A stretch of DNA of 64,000 bases from Chitinophaga filiformis (GTDB taxonomy: Bacteria > Bacteroidota > Bacteroidia > Chitinophagales > Chitinophagaceae). Positions 51,752-60,598 of the stretch are shown here, piece after piece. Each line of letters opens with the position of its first letter. The first letter of the stretch is position 1. Below the pieces are notes generated by a model, which saw nothing but the letters and a program-made list of their open reading frames with translations, was not told where the DNA came from and made no database searches. A program made the position numbers and the translations under genes. The stretch is from the NCBI RefSeq assembly GCF_021646545.1, contig NZ_JAKIRP010000006.1:361826-425825 (forward strand). Direction: 5' to 3'.

Positions 51752-52903
51752 CTACACCTGAAGAGAATGTCGCTTAACAGGCGCCTTCTTCGGAGACAGT
51801 ACACGTTGCCTGAGTTTCAGGAAAGGCTTTTCAATGATCCTGTTCAATAACAATGCAGCCAATACAGAAGTAATCGAGCAGATGATAAACATCACAGTAC
51901 TGTTTTGCTCTATCCCTATGTTTCCCACCCACAACTGCGTCAGGTGTATTACACCTTTATGCGAGAGATAGATACCATAAGACAGCATTGCCAGTGTTGC
52001 AGTAAAACGCAGCTTCTTTTTATGCAGGAAACTGTTTTCATTTACTGCACCGGCTACCATAGCGCCATAACCGATAGCGATCAGCGGGAAGCCAAAGACA
52101 GACGCGTAGAAGTTAGCAGGATCCACACAGAGGAACCAGGCGCCTGTTAAGAGTACCAATCCAATCAGCAGTAATTTATTTCCCAATGCCATGATCTTTT
52201 GTTTTACAGCCGGCAGGAACTGAAAGATGGCAGCGATTGACACGCCGGTAAGCAATCCGTCAAGACGTGTAAACGTAGGGTAATACATCCACATGTACCA
52301 GGTTACCCAGTAGTTGTCTGCTCCCATAGTTGGTTCCACCAGCACGAACCAGCAGAACAGCCTGATTGCAAATCCTCCTGCGAATAAAATACCGATCAAC
52401 CAGGGACCTATCTTCAATGCTTTCCAACGCACAAGCATGATCAGTATGATAGGCAGCAGGAAGTAGAACTGCTCTTCTATGCACAGTGACCAGGCGTGCG
52501 AAAAAGTACCTCTCTCCTTCAGGTGCAGACCGATATTCTGCGTAAAGGTGAGGAACTTCCAGAGTGGAGGCAGGGCCTCTTTCTCCCGGAAGGCTGGCAC
52601 CAGGAAATACAGTGACAACACTGTAAGATATGCGGGGATGATCCTGAAGAACCGTTTGAGGAAAAACTCACGGAAAGAGATCTGTTCATTGTTGCTGATC
52701 TGTGCAAACAATTGCGATGAAATAAGGTAACCACTCAGTACGAAAAACAGGTCTACACCTGTCCATCCGAAACTGCCAATCGTATCTATCCATGCCGGAT
52801 GTTGGAAGATGCTATAATGGTAAATGAAAACAAATGAAATAGCGAAGGCGCGCAGGTGGTCTAATCCCGCAAAGTGCTTACCGGGTGCTGGTATCTGTGA
52901 CAT
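51752..52903 (-). CDS. Membrane acyltransferase (OafA/YrhL family)
   Basis: 383 residues starting at 52903 (MSQIPAPGKHFAGLDHLRAF); an ATG at 52942 would add 13 residues. The acyltransferase 3 fold is recognised from GLDHLRAFAISFVFIYHYSI with the catalytic His region, GVDLFFVLSGYLI, and EEQFYFLLPI. About ten membrane helices follow, including SYGIYLSHKGVI near the end. Such enzymes O-acetylate surface glycans, often at the periplasmic face. It is convergent with GH144, and its glycan target is unknown. Confidence 0.9.
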   Translation of the reverse strand: MSQIPAPGKHFAGLDHLRAFAISFVFIYHYSIFQHPAWIDTIGSFGWTGVDLFFVLSGYLISSQLFAQISNNEQISFREFFLKRFFRIIPAYLTVLSLYFLVPAFREKEALPPLWKFLTFTQNIGLHLKERGTFSHAWSLCIEEQFYFLLPIILIMLVRWKALKIGPWLIGILFAGGFAIRLFCWFVLVEPTMGADNYWVTWYMWMYYPTFTRLDGLLTGVSIAAIFQFLPAVKQKIMALGNKLLLIGLVLLTGAWFLCVDPANFYASVFGFPLIAIGYGAMVAGAVNENSFLHKKKLRFTATLAMLSYGIYLSHKGVIHLTQLWVGNIGIEQNSTVMFIICSITSVLAALLLNRIIEKPFLKLRQRVLSPKKAPVKRHSLQV

Positions 52904-53081
52904 GAAAAAGGGGGACTGCGGATTTTGTTTTGCAGGCAACAAAAGTAAGGAGTTCCTGACATCTTTCGGACGACATTTATGAGCGGTTTTATAGCGGGAT
53001 GATCCGGTGAAAGTGAGTGAGGATACCTACCTTGTAACGGCATGTATTTTGTTCCTATAACAGTGGATTAAAACAAACAAC

Positions 53082-53273
53082 ATGAGACAGATAAGATTCC
53101 TTACTGTGGCGTTAGGATTGTTGTTAGCAGGAGCGAGTTGTGTACCACCTCACCATCCTCCTCCACCGCCGAAGCCACCAGGAAGACCCCCAGCCCCGCC
53201 ACATCCGGGTGGCGCTGCCCAGTTTAATACTCCAGACACCGGCCTCCAGAAAGCAACGGTGGTAATGCATTAA
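53082..53273 (+). CDS. Small Pro/His-rich lipoprotein
   Basis: 63 residues: MRQIRFLTVALGLLLAGASC is a lipoprotein signal with a clear lipobox, and the mature part starts VPPHHPPPPPKPPGRPPAPP. No family. The proline-rich region would be extended; three His residues could bind metal, but there is no evidence for that. It ends just before a bidirectional terminator. Confidence 0.7.
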   Translation: MRQIRFLTVALGLLLAGASCVPPHHPPPPPKPPGRPPAPPHPGGAAQFNTPDTGLQKATVVMH

Positions 53274-53277
53274 CAGA

Positions 53278-53344
53278 GAAGGACCGGGCTTCAGGGATTT
53301 AAGCGAAGACGGACTCGCCTTTCATTGCTGACTCCCGGTCCTTC
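53278..53344. terminator. Bidirectional terminator
   Basis: GAAGGACCGGG (53278-53288) and CCCGGTCCTTC (53334-53344) form an 11-bp stem with a 45-nt loop, then ATGATTATTTTTTT on the plus strand. It serves the small lipoprotein gene and perhaps the convergent DUF1080 gene. Confidence 0.7.
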
Positions 53345-53348
53345 ATGA

Positions 53349-54185
53349 TTATTTTTTTCGCTTTTGTAGTTTCCGCAGGATTGCTTCCAGCTTTACCGGA
53401 TCATTCACATATGGCTCCAGGTCGAACAGTTCTACTTTCCTGAAATCGACCGGATGGCTTTCACTTTGCAGAGAGATAGAGCCTTCTGTCAGCAGACGTC
53501 CTGCCTGCGTCAGGGTACTATCAGCATTCATTACATTCCCGCCCCCGCTTTGTGGTTTATTGTATACAATCACAGTATCACTGAATACAAAATGTTTGAT
53601 CACGGAATCGCGCAGTACCAGTGCTCCTGCCCGTACCCACTGTTCCCCATGATAAGTTTTAGAGGTGGAAGAGATACAGTGGTCGGTGATCAGTTTCCCA
53701 TTCATTACCACATTCGTACCCGGCGTACAAAGATTGGCGGTAGAACGCGGATCTTTCCCATTACCGCCTAAGAGCTGTTCTTCCAGGGAGATGGGGAAAT
53801 CCTGGTCTTTGCCCATACTGGCAGCAGATTGTCCGTGCAGCATTATCCCGCTGTTACGCGTTGCCCATCCCGGGCCACCAGCTACCTGTTCTCCCACAAA
53901 GCGGTATTCCACCATGATGATATAAGCCGAGAAATTCTTTTTATAAAAGATATGGCCGTATTGTTCATTAAAGTTGGTGTACTGATCATAACGTACTTTC
54001 AGCAGACCGTCTTCTACCCTGAAAGTGTTGCCATAGTTCTCATTCAGGTCATGCCCTTTGATCTTAATGTCCCAACCTTTCAGGTCCTTTCCGTTGAACA
54101 ACTGGAGCCATCCATCAGCCTTTTTTTTCTGGGCCATTCCTGTAAGTGTCAGCATCAGCAGTCCACACGTGAATAGTTTTTTCAT
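53349..54185 (-). CDS. DUF1080 protein (3-keto-disaccharide hydrolase family), second copy
   Basis: 278 residues with signal MKKLFTCGLLMLTLTGMAQ. The single DUF1080 domain is complete: WLQLFNGKDLKGWDIKIKGH, FRVEDGLLKV, YRFVGEQVAGGPGWATRNSG and ISLQSESHPVDFRKVELFDL. It is much shorter than the 482-residue relative at 41571 and lacks its C-terminal domain. No dehydrogenase gene is adjacent. It may hydrolyse keto-glycosides; the activity is not shown. Confidence 0.85.
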   Translation of the reverse strand: MKKLFTCGLLMLTLTGMAQKKKADGWLQLFNGKDLKGWDIKIKGHDLNENYGNTFRVEDGLLKVRYDQYTNFNEQYGHIFYKKNFSAYIIMVEYRFVGEQVAGGPGWATRNSGIMLHGQSAASMGKDQDFPISLEEQLLGGNGKDPRSTANLCTPGTNVVMNGKLITDHCISSTSKTYHGEQWVRAGALVLRDSVIKHFVFSDTVIVYNKPQSGGGNVMNADSTLTQAGRLLTEGSISLQSESHPVDFRKVELFDLEPYVNDPVKLEAILRKLQKRKK

Positions 54186-54345
54186 ACGTCAGTAATTTAT
54201 GGCTTTAAGATAGGGAGTAAACGGTAATTATTTCTTCCGAATTTTCACAGAACGGACTAAGAGGCAACAAAGCAGCAGCATTATCTGTTTCTTATACGAC
54301 CGGAGCCTGGCATGTATTTTAGGCTACTTACTGTAAAGACTATTT

Positions 54346-54987
54346 ATGAAAGCATTTATTACACTTCTACTCGCGTTGCTGACAACAGGAACTATCGCAC
54401 AGGGGCAAACAGACTGGAAGCAATCGCTCAAAGAGGAACTGGCACAACTGGAAAAAACGACTGACTTTACTATCTGGCAACAGGGAGCAGAAAAGATCGG
54501 CAATCTCGCGGTAGCACATCCTGAGGAGTGGCTGTTACAATATTATACCGGCTGGGCTTATACGCAGTCTTCTTTCAGGGCTCCCAAAGGAGAGGCAGAA
54601 AGTGCTACCGAAAAGGCGGGGCCTTACGTAAAAAAAGCGCTGGACCTGCAACCGGGTAATACAGAAACACTGGCATTAATGGCGTACTGGCTGTCGGCCC
54701 GTATCAATGCCAATAATTCCAGGGGGATGTCATTAGGGCCTGATAGCCGTAGTTATTCAGACAAAGCCATTGCAGCGGACAGTGCCAATCCCAGGGCATA
54801 CCTGATGAAGGCATTGGTGATCTATCATACTCCTGCCCTGTTCGGTGGAGGTAAGAAAAAGGCGGCCCCAATCGTGGAAGAGGCCGGCCACAGGTTTGCC
54901 GGATTTAAGCCAGAGCATGAGCTGGACCCTCATTGGGGGAATGAGATATTTAAAGAGCTGGAAAAGGAGCTGGAAGCTGAGCACTGA
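54346..54987 (+). CDS. Secreted helical-repeat (TPR-like) protein
   Basis: 213 residues, signal peptide MKAFITLLLALLTTGTIAQ. The mature protein shows TPR-like helix pairs (EEWLLQYYTGWAYTQSS, KAGPYVKKALDLQPGNTETL, PRAYLMKALVIYHTPALFGG) and ends in an acidic LEKELEAEH. No catalytic motif; probably a scaffold for other exported proteins. The same architecture occurs in Bacteroidota as stand-alone hypothetical proteins. The function is unknown. Confidence 0.7.
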   Translation: MKAFITLLLALLTTGTIAQGQTDWKQSLKEELAQLEKTTDFTIWQQGAEKIGNLAVAHPEEWLLQYYTGWAYTQSSFRAPKGEAESATEKAGPYVKKALDLQPGNTETLALMAYWLSARINANNSRGMSLGPDSRSYSDKAIAADSANPRAYLMKALVIYHTPALFGGGKKKAAPIVEEAGHRFAGFKPEHELDPHWGNEIFKELEKELEAEH

Positions 54988-55138
54988 TAATGCCCCGTTG
55001 CAACACATTGACAATGTGACCCGGATGGGCAATTTTATACGCAATTCCACAGTGACAGGATAACACAATTAATTGATTATTAGCACATTTTGATTCGAGC
55101 AGGATTTTCGCTTATCTGATAACAAAAACCCGTTGTTT

Positions 55139-55861
55139 ATGAGTACATATCAAAGTTTGAATGGACACGGCGAGCCCCGGGCTACAATGCTCTACGAGCA
55201 GTCGAATGTCCTGAATGTAAGTAAACAGGGGCGCATCGCATCTATTATCGGTGGCGCTCTTCTCACTAATTCCGCGATCAGCAACGTTACAAAACATCCC
55301 ATCAGAAGCCTGATAAGGCTGGTAGCCGGTGGTTACCTGTTATACCGTGGAATGTCAGGGAACTGTCCTATAACCGCCTATGCCGGCAGAAGAATGGGTG
55401 AAAAGCATAGCCGTACTATAAAGGTGAGGACAAAATTCATCGTCGATAAGCCAAGGGATGAGGTATATCATTTTTGGAGAAGGCTGGAAAATCTGCCTCA
55501 TTTCATGCGGCATCTGGCGTCTATCACCGAACATGATGACTTCCATTCCCATTGGGTGGTGAGAGGTCCCGGTGGTGTCGGTACACTGGAATGGGATGCC
55601 GAGATCATCAAAGACGAGGCTGGTGCTTTTATTGGCTGGCGTTCAGCTCCGGGCTCCAATATTGCCACTGCAGGTAAGGTGACGTTTGAAGACGCTCCCG
55701 GCGGTGGTACCGAGATATCTGTCGTTATCGCTTACCGTCCGCCTGCAGGTTATGTAGGTACAGGACTGGCCTGGCTGCTGAATAGTGCCTTCCATAAAAT
55801 GGTAGAAAAAGACGTTATGCGTTTTAAACACTATGTGGAAACAGGCGAGATCACGGCTTAA
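55139..55861 (+). CDS. SRPBCC-domain protein with N-terminal DUF2892-like region
   Basis: 240 residues from 55139 (MSTYQSLNGHGEPRATMLYE); two codons earlier another ATG exists. Residues 30-80 form a DUF2892-like membrane segment (NVSKQGRIASIIGGALLTNS, RLVAGGYLLYRGMSG). Residues 95-225 form an SRPBCC lipid- or ligand-binding domain (VRTKFIVDKPRDEVYHFWRR, GGGTEISVVIAYRPP). Homologues are found in stress-response clusters. It precedes the YtxH gene by 61 nt, and the two are likely co-transcribed. Confidence 0.8.
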   Translation: MSTYQSLNGHGEPRATMLYEQSNVLNVSKQGRIASIIGGALLTNSAISNVTKHPIRSLIRLVAGGYLLYRGMSGNCPITAYAGRRMGEKHSRTIKVRTKFIVDKPRDEVYHFWRRLENLPHFMRHLASITEHDDFHSHWVVRGPGGVGTLEWDAEIIKDEAGAFIGWRSAPGSNIATAGKVTFEDAPGGGTEISVVIAYRPPAGYVGTGLAWLLNSAFHKMVEKDVMRFKHYVETGEITA

Positions 55862-55922
55862 CTGGCCCAATATTTGGAAACCTTTTACAGCCTTTTTATT
55901 ACACCTTTAAAAATCTTTTATT

Positions 55923-56222
55923 ATGAGCACTGCAAAAATTTTATGTGGAGCCCTGGTTGGTGTAGCTGCTGGTCTGGTCATTGGTATTCTGACCGCTCCG
56001 GATAGCGGAGAGGAAACCCGCAGAAAGATCAGGCGGTCTGCCCATCACCTGCAGGGCCGTGTCAGACGGATATTAGGTAAAGGTGCAGACGGATTAAGTG
56101 AGTTGAAATATATCGTAGAACACGAGCTTACGGGTATCAAAGATGATGTGAAGCAAAGGATCCTCACATTGATAGATGAGGCCATTGAAACTTTCCAGCA
56201 GTTTAAGAAAGAAGCTGTATAA
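55923..56222 (+). CDS. YtxH domain protein
   Basis: 99 residues. One N-terminal membrane helix (ILCGALVGVAAGLVIGILTA) followed by PDSGEETRRKIRRSA and an alpha-helical tail with LIDEAIETFQQFKKEA, the usual YtxH pattern. YtxH proteins are envelope stress proteins of unknown mechanism. It ends just before a bidirectional terminator. Confidence 0.85.
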   Translation: MSTAKILCGALVGVAAGLVIGILTAPDSGEETRRKIRRSAHHLQGRVRRILGKGADGLSELKYIVEHELTGIKDDVKQRILTLIDEAIETFQQFKKEAV

Positions 56223-56256
56223 AAATAAATAGATAACGGATGACCAGCAATAAAAG

Positions 56257-56292
56257 AAAGTGGCGGTAGCTTGAAAGCTTTACCGCCACTTT
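56257..56292. terminator. Bidirectional terminator
   Basis: AAAGTGGCGGTA(G)CTT pairs with AAGCTTTACCGCCACTTT. It lies between the convergent YtxH and TlpA-like genes. Confidence 0.8.
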
Positions 56293-56316
56293 ATGTATTG
56301 GGTTAGTTAGTATGTA

Positions 56317-57555
56317 CTATTTCTCTGCCAGCAGACCGTCTATCAGATTATTGAATTCCTTTTTGAAGGCTTCATAATGTTCTCCTGTACCGGGGCCGGA
56401 AAAACCGGTGTGTACTTCGCGCACATTCCCTTTTTTATCTACAAAGATAGTAGTTGGGAAGCCTTTAATTTTAGTTATCTGCGGTAAAGTTTTTTCTGTT
56501 CTTTCAGGATCGCTGGTAGTTACACCGGTGATCAGTACCGGATAACGTACATCAAAGCGTTTCAGGAAACCCTGCAGGCTTTTCTGTGACTTCGCAAAGT
56601 CAGTAGTACGTTCATATGCCAGTCCTATCACTTCTACTCCACGTGCTTTGTTAGCCTTATACCATTCTGCCAGGAACCCTGTTTCGTCCATACAGTTCGG
56701 ACACCAGGACCCCATGATCGTGATCACCACCACTTTGTTATCGAAGCGTTTATCTTTAATGCTTACTTTCTTTCCGTTGATGTCGGGGAATGTAAAATCC
56801 AGCTGACTATTACCGGGTTTCACACCAGCGAGGGCCTTCTCATCGGGTAATGCGGCTTTCTCATCTTTCACGGCTGTCCAGTGTTCCCTGCCATCACCAA
56901 TACCTGCATAAAAGATCCCGTTTTCCAGGGTATTATTTTTTACCAGTGCGGTGAAATAGTATGCGTGAGAACCATCAAAGGTTGAAAGCTTCAATGTATC
57001 ACCATCGACAATCCCTTCGAGGAAACGATAGTCGCCGGTAGGTGTCAGGAAAGTACCGTGTACGATATTTCCCTGCTGTTTGAACTCTCCTACTGCATAG
57101 GAAGAGTCGTTTTTACCGGGAGTAGTGAACCAGGTGGACCAGCGTCCGCTTACATCACCTTTTGCCGGCGCATGCTGTACAAAGCGTTGTTTCACATTGT
57201 GTGCCGCTGTAAAGGGAATGCTCACGTCCCTGTCTGCAAGGTGACGGATCCAGTTACCCTGGAGGCGACCATCTTTAGTAAAGGCGGCCCTGAATTCAGA
57301 GTCGAAGAAAGGCATTCTTATGAAAATAGAATCTCCCTGGATCTTTACATCATCTACCAGCATACGGTCGTTGGCATTTAATACGTATACCAGTTTCTGG
57401 CGGGCGCTGTCTTTTACTTCGAAGTTAAACACAATGTCTGCTCCGTCTTTTCTGTGCAGGCTGGCTTGCCATACACCGGGTTCCAGGTCCCATTTTTCAA
57501 GTTGTGTTCCAAATATGAATGCCGGGAGGCATAATAACATCCAAAGTTTGTTCAT
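56317..57555 (-). CDS. TlpA-like thioredoxin-family protein
   Basis: 412 residues, secreted. The N-terminal two thirds are a beta-rich sensor-like region (LEKWDLEPGVWQASLHRKDG). The C-terminal redoxin domain has the CPNC redox centre (Cys285, Cys288) in VVITIMGSWCPNCMDETGFL and GFPTTIFVDKKGNVREV. CPxC proteins of this class reduce disulfides or cytochrome c maturation intermediates in the envelope. The gene follows a TATCTTTG box. Confidence 0.88.
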   Translation of the reverse strand: MNKLWMLLCLPAFIFGTQLEKWDLEPGVWQASLHRKDGADIVFNFEVKDSARQKLVYVLNANDRMLVDDVKIQGDSIFIRMPFFDSEFRAAFTKDGRLQGNWIRHLADRDVSIPFTAAHNVKQRFVQHAPAKGDVSGRWSTWFTTPGKNDSSYAVGEFKQQGNIVHGTFLTPTGDYRFLEGIVDGDTLKLSTFDGSHAYYFTALVKNNTLENGIFYAGIGDGREHWTAVKDEKAALPDEKALAGVKPGNSQLDFTFPDINGKKVSIKDKRFDNKVVVITIMGSWCPNCMDETGFLAEWYKANKARGVEVIGLAYERTTDFAKSQKSLQGFLKRFDVRYPVLITGVTTSDPERTEKTLPQITKIKGFPTTIFVDKKGNVREVHTGFSGPGTGEHYEAFKKEFNNLIDGLLAEK

Positions 57556-57617
57556 AGTACTGTTTACGCTGTCTGATCTGTTTACACAATATATCCTACT
57601 ATATTAGTAGAGTATAG

Positions 57618-57625
57618 CAAAGATA
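57618..57625 (-). promoter_or_regulatory. -7 box (TATCTTTG) upstream of the TlpA-like gene
   Basis: An exact TAnnTTTG match on the minus strand, 62 nt before the ATG, identical to the box upstream of secDF. Confidence 0.4.
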
Positions 57626-57645
57626 GTAAAAGAATCCACTTTCTA

Positions 57646-58005
57646 TTACTTTATCAAATTTTCGACCAGTTCAATTCTCCTGCCGTCAGCATCTTTCACC
57701 ACTGCCGCATACCCCCATTCAGTACTGGCAGGCGCCTGTACTGTTTCCACGCCCAGTTCTTCAAGGCTTTTCAGGGTCTCGTTCAGACTTTCCACGGTAA
57801 AACCGAGACGAGTGGTCGTATCAGCGGCTGTAGCATCCTTAGATAAAGGATAAATTTCAAAGGTAAGGCCGTCCAATGCGCCAGAGTAATGATAGGGGCC
57901 ATTTCCATGGCGATGATGAGTGAATGTGATCCCCAAAGTACTGTAAAATCTCACCTGCTCTTCCTGTTTGTCAGTTCTGATCACTACCAGGTTTAAATGT
58001 ATCAT
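57646..58005 (-). CDS. VOC-fold (glyoxalase/bleomycin-resistance-like) protein
   Basis: 119 residues: MIHLNLVVIRTDKQEEQVRF, TFHHRHGNGPYHYSGALDGL-like central strands (positions about 30-55), LGFTVESLNETLKSLEELGV and a final ADGRRIELVENLIK. The fold is the vicinal-oxygen-chelate type. The metal ligands cannot be assigned with certainty, so a role as a glyoxalase, dioxygenase or binding protein is open. Confidence 0.85.
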   Translation of the reverse strand: MIHLNLVVIRTDKQEEQVRFYSTLGITFTHHRHGNGPYHYSGALDGLTFEIYPLSKDATAADTTTRLGFTVESLNETLKSLEELGVETVQAPASTEWGYAAVVKDADGRRIELVENLIK

Positions 58006-58144
58006 CTTTCCTTGCTTCCGATTATAAGATAGTTCCTAAAGTAAAAAACTTATTCAGCATTACAAACTATCCCCCTATAGCACTTAACTTTGAGATTGCG
58101 CTCTACATGATTCATCATAGTTATCAAGCGGTTAAAGCAACGTC

Positions 58145-58990
58145 ATGAAAAAATATAAGTTAGCCTTTTCGATCATTGGCAGTATATCTCCACGGATAGC
58201 GGCAAAAACGTTCCTTCATTTTTTCAGCAAACCTCCTAAAAGAGCCTTTCGCCAGCATCATCTGACACTCAGAGAAGCTGCCACAGAGACGGAAACGCCA
58301 CTGACGGCATATGCCTTTAGTAAACAGCAGATAAAAGTGAAAACCTATACCTGGGGTACAGGCGAAAAGAAGATCCTGCTGCTGCATGGCTGGGGAGGCA
58401 GTGCACTTGACTTCAGTCATCTGATCAAAACACTTGTTGAGCATCATTACCAGGTCATTTCTTTTGATCAGCCGGCCCATGGCTTTACGGAAGGCAGGAA
58501 CAGTAATCTTATTCAGTGGATGCATGTAGTGACCGCCTTTCTTGATACTTATAAGGACCTTTATGCCATTATCGGGCATTCATTCGGTGGTTTGGCGGCT
58601 ACGCTCACCCTGGCAAGAGAAAAGGTACATATCCCAAAACTGATCATCCTGACGCCCTCTACTTCAGCGCCTGTTATATTTGATGATGCTTATAAACTGC
58701 TGGGCCTTAATGAAAAAGTGCAGAAAGTGGTTCCGGGCATTGTGCAGGAGACATTAAAAGACGACCTGATGGAAATGGATATGCATAAACACTTCAGGTC
58801 TATCAAAGTGGACCATATGCTATTTATTTATGACGAAAATGATGAGATCATCCCGCCTGAACGTTCTGAACTTTTTTTGCAGCAACATCCTGAGGTAGAA
58901 TCGTTTAAGATCCGCGGAGAAGGTCATTACCGTATTATCAGGGACCCGCAGGTGCTGGCCAAAATAGTGGCATTTCTGGCCGTTCCATAA
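58145..58990 (+). CDS. Alpha/beta hydrolase
   Basis: 281 residues, no signal peptide recognised. ILLLHGWGGSALDF holds the oxyanion region, GHSFGG the nucleophile Ser146, LFIYDENDEIIPPE the acid and GEGHYRIIRD the His. This is a general hydrolase; no substrate is evident. It is followed 84 nt later by the AhpD-like gene, outside the ECF41 promoter motif, so it is not clearly part of that regulon. Confidence 0.88.
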   Translation: MKKYKLAFSIIGSISPRIAAKTFLHFFSKPPKRAFRQHHLTLREAATETETPLTAYAFSKQQIKVKTYTWGTGEKKILLLHGWGGSALDFSHLIKTLVEHHYQVISFDQPAHGFTEGRNSNLIQWMHVVTAFLDTYKDLYAIIGHSFGGLAATLTLAREKVHIPKLIILTPSTSAPVIFDDAYKLLGLNEKVQKVVPGIVQETLKDDLMEMDMHKHFRSIKVDHMLFIYDENDEIIPPERSELFLQQHPEVESFKIRGEGHYRIIRDPQVLAKIVAFLAVP

Positions 58991-59005
58991 TTTTTTTTAA
59001 AATCC

Positions 59006-59032
59006 TGTCACGTTTTTATTTTCTGAGCTGTC
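59006..59032 (+). promoter_or_regulatory. Putative ECF41-dependent promoter
   Basis: TGTCACG (59006-59012), a 16-nt spacer and TGTC (59029-59032) resemble the published ECF41 consensus TGTCACA-N16-CGTC. It lies 42 nt before the AhpD-like ATG, where autoregulation of this locus would be expected. Confidence 0.6.
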
Positions 59033-59074
59033 ATATTACTGTAAGCGATTTAATAAACTTTAAAAACTACAAAT

Positions 59075-59536
59075 ATGACACAGAGAATCACATTCCAGGA
59101 TTTACCTAAAGACATGCTGGCCGGATTATTTAAAACAGGTGCTTTCCTGAAAAACAGCGACATCGACCAGAAACTGCTCGACCTGTTGTATTACCGTGCA
59201 TCCCAGATCAATGGTTGCGCTATGTGCCTGGACATGCACTACAAAGAGGCTATTCATCATGGAGAAACACATCAGCGCCTGCATGGTGTGATTGCCTGGA
59301 GAGAAACGCCTTATTTTGATGAAAGGGAACGCGCAGCACTGGCCTTCACAGAAGCACTGACCAATGCCAATCAACAGGATATCAACGATGATATTTACAG
59401 TGCCCTGGAAGAGCATTTCACTCCAGGTCAGATAGCTACACTTGCCCTGGCAGTCGGCACTGTCAATGTCTGGAACAGGCTTAACAAAACTTTCAGGACC
59501 GTACCCGGTCATTACGAAGTAGGCCAATTCGCTTAA
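59075..59536 (+). CDS. AhpD-like/carboxymuconolactone decarboxylase-family protein
   Basis: 153 residues. The redox or catalytic motif CAMCLDMH lies in RASQINGCAMCLDMHYKEAI, with WRETPYFDERERAALAFTEALTNANQ, the standard CMD pattern. Such proteins are alkylhydroperoxidase-like; many are adjacent to ECF41 sigma factors, which they are thought to be regulated with. The sigma factor gene follows 41 nt later, and a good ECF41 promoter motif precedes. Confidence 0.9.
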   Translation: MTQRITFQDLPKDMLAGLFKTGAFLKNSDIDQKLLDLLYYRASQINGCAMCLDMHYKEAIHHGETHQRLHGVIAWRETPYFDERERAALAFTEALTNANQQDINDDIYSALEEHFTPGQIATLALAVGTVNVWNRLNKTFRTVPGHYEVGQFA

Positions 59537-59577
59537 AAAACTATTCTTATTTTAGCACGATCACTTAATAGACACAT

Positions 59578-60423
59578 ATGCTGCAAGATTATCAACACAC
59601 GTTGTTCCCATACGCTTATAATATTCTTGGTTCTGTAGAAGATGCAAAGGATACGATACAGGATGTACTGTCCAATTATATCTCCGCCGAAAGGGAAGGA
59701 ATAGAGAACGAAAAAGCTTACCTGGTGCGCAGTGTTATCAATCAGTCGATCAATGCTAAAAACAAGCGAAAAACGGTTAACTACGAAGATGTCTGGTTAC
59801 CCGAACCTGTAGCAACGGGAGAAGAGGCAGATAAAGCGCTTCACCTGCGGGATATTGGTTCATATACAATGCTTATACTGATGGAAGCACTCAACCCTAA
59901 AGAAAGGGCTGTATTTATACTGAAAGAAGGCTTCGGTTATTCTCATGAAGAGATAGCCGAAGTACTTTCAGGTACTGTTGAACAATCCCGGAAACTACTC
60001 AGCCGTGCAAAGGGAAAACTGGATGAGCATAAACAGGGATCAACACTCAGCAATAAAACTGTTTCTGCAGCTATACTGGATCAATACCTGCATGCCCTCC
60101 GCCAAGGCGATGTACAAAGATTAGAGAATCTGCTCTCTCAGGATATTGTTTTCTATGCCGATGGCGGTGGTAAAGTTAAGTTGGTGAAGAAGTTCTGCAG
60201 CGGCTTACACGATGTATCCGAGTTGCTGACCTTTGTGTTCGATAAATATCAGAAGAACTTCACTTTTGAGTTTACGATGATCAATCATGAGCCGGCATTG
60301 CTGTTCTTCCTGAACGAAAAGCTGTACGGTTGCCAGGTTTTCTCCATTTCTCCTGAGGATAACAAAATACTGCGGATCTCTACTGTACTTGATCCTGATA
60401 AACTGAAGAATATGGGAAAATGA
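59578..60423 (+). CDS. ECF41-group RNA polymerase sigma factor
   Basis: 281 residues. Sigma-2 (YAYNILGSVEDAKDTIQDVL) and sigma-4 (LNPKERAVFILKEGFGYSHEEIAEVL) regions are followed by a C-terminal SnoaL-like domain that acts as an internal regulator. The ECF41 signatures are visible: WLPEP in the linker, DGGGK in the C-terminal domain and a final DPDKL (family NPDKL). These sigma factors have no membrane anti-sigma factor; the extra domain takes that role. The pair with a CMD gene and the upstream motif matches the known ECF41 layout. Confidence 0.93.
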   Translation: MLQDYQHTLFPYAYNILGSVEDAKDTIQDVLSNYISAEREGIENEKAYLVRSVINQSINAKNKRKTVNYEDVWLPEPVATGEEADKALHLRDIGSYTMLILMEALNPKERAVFILKEGFGYSHEEIAEVLSGTVEQSRKLLSRAKGKLDEHKQGSTLSNKTVSAAILDQYLHALRQGDVQRLENLLSQDIVFYADGGGKVKLVKKFCSGLHDVSELLTFVFDKYQKNFTFEFTMINHEPALLFFLNEKLYGCQVFSISPEDNKILRISTVLDPDKLKNMGK

Positions 60424-60438
60424 TAAAGATGTAACAGG

Positions 60439-60494
60439 AAAATAAAGAACGCCGGTCTTACTACAGCTGTATTGAGACCGGCGTTCTTTATTTT
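60439..60494. terminator. Perfect 20-bp terminator hairpin, bidirectional
   Basis: AAAATAAAGAACGCCGGTCT (60439-60458) is the exact reverse complement of 60475-60494. The 16-nt loop contains the palindrome TACAGCTGTA. T-rich ends on both strands. It lies between the ECF41 gene and the convergent YggS gene. Confidence 0.9.
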
Positions 60495-60598
60495 CTCCCT
60501 GGTGGCGCCAATACCTGCTGCATTGTTAGGAGCCGTATAAGCGGTAGTGCCTCATGGGCAGGGTCTTGTTACATGATTCATAACGAAGCTAACAGTGT

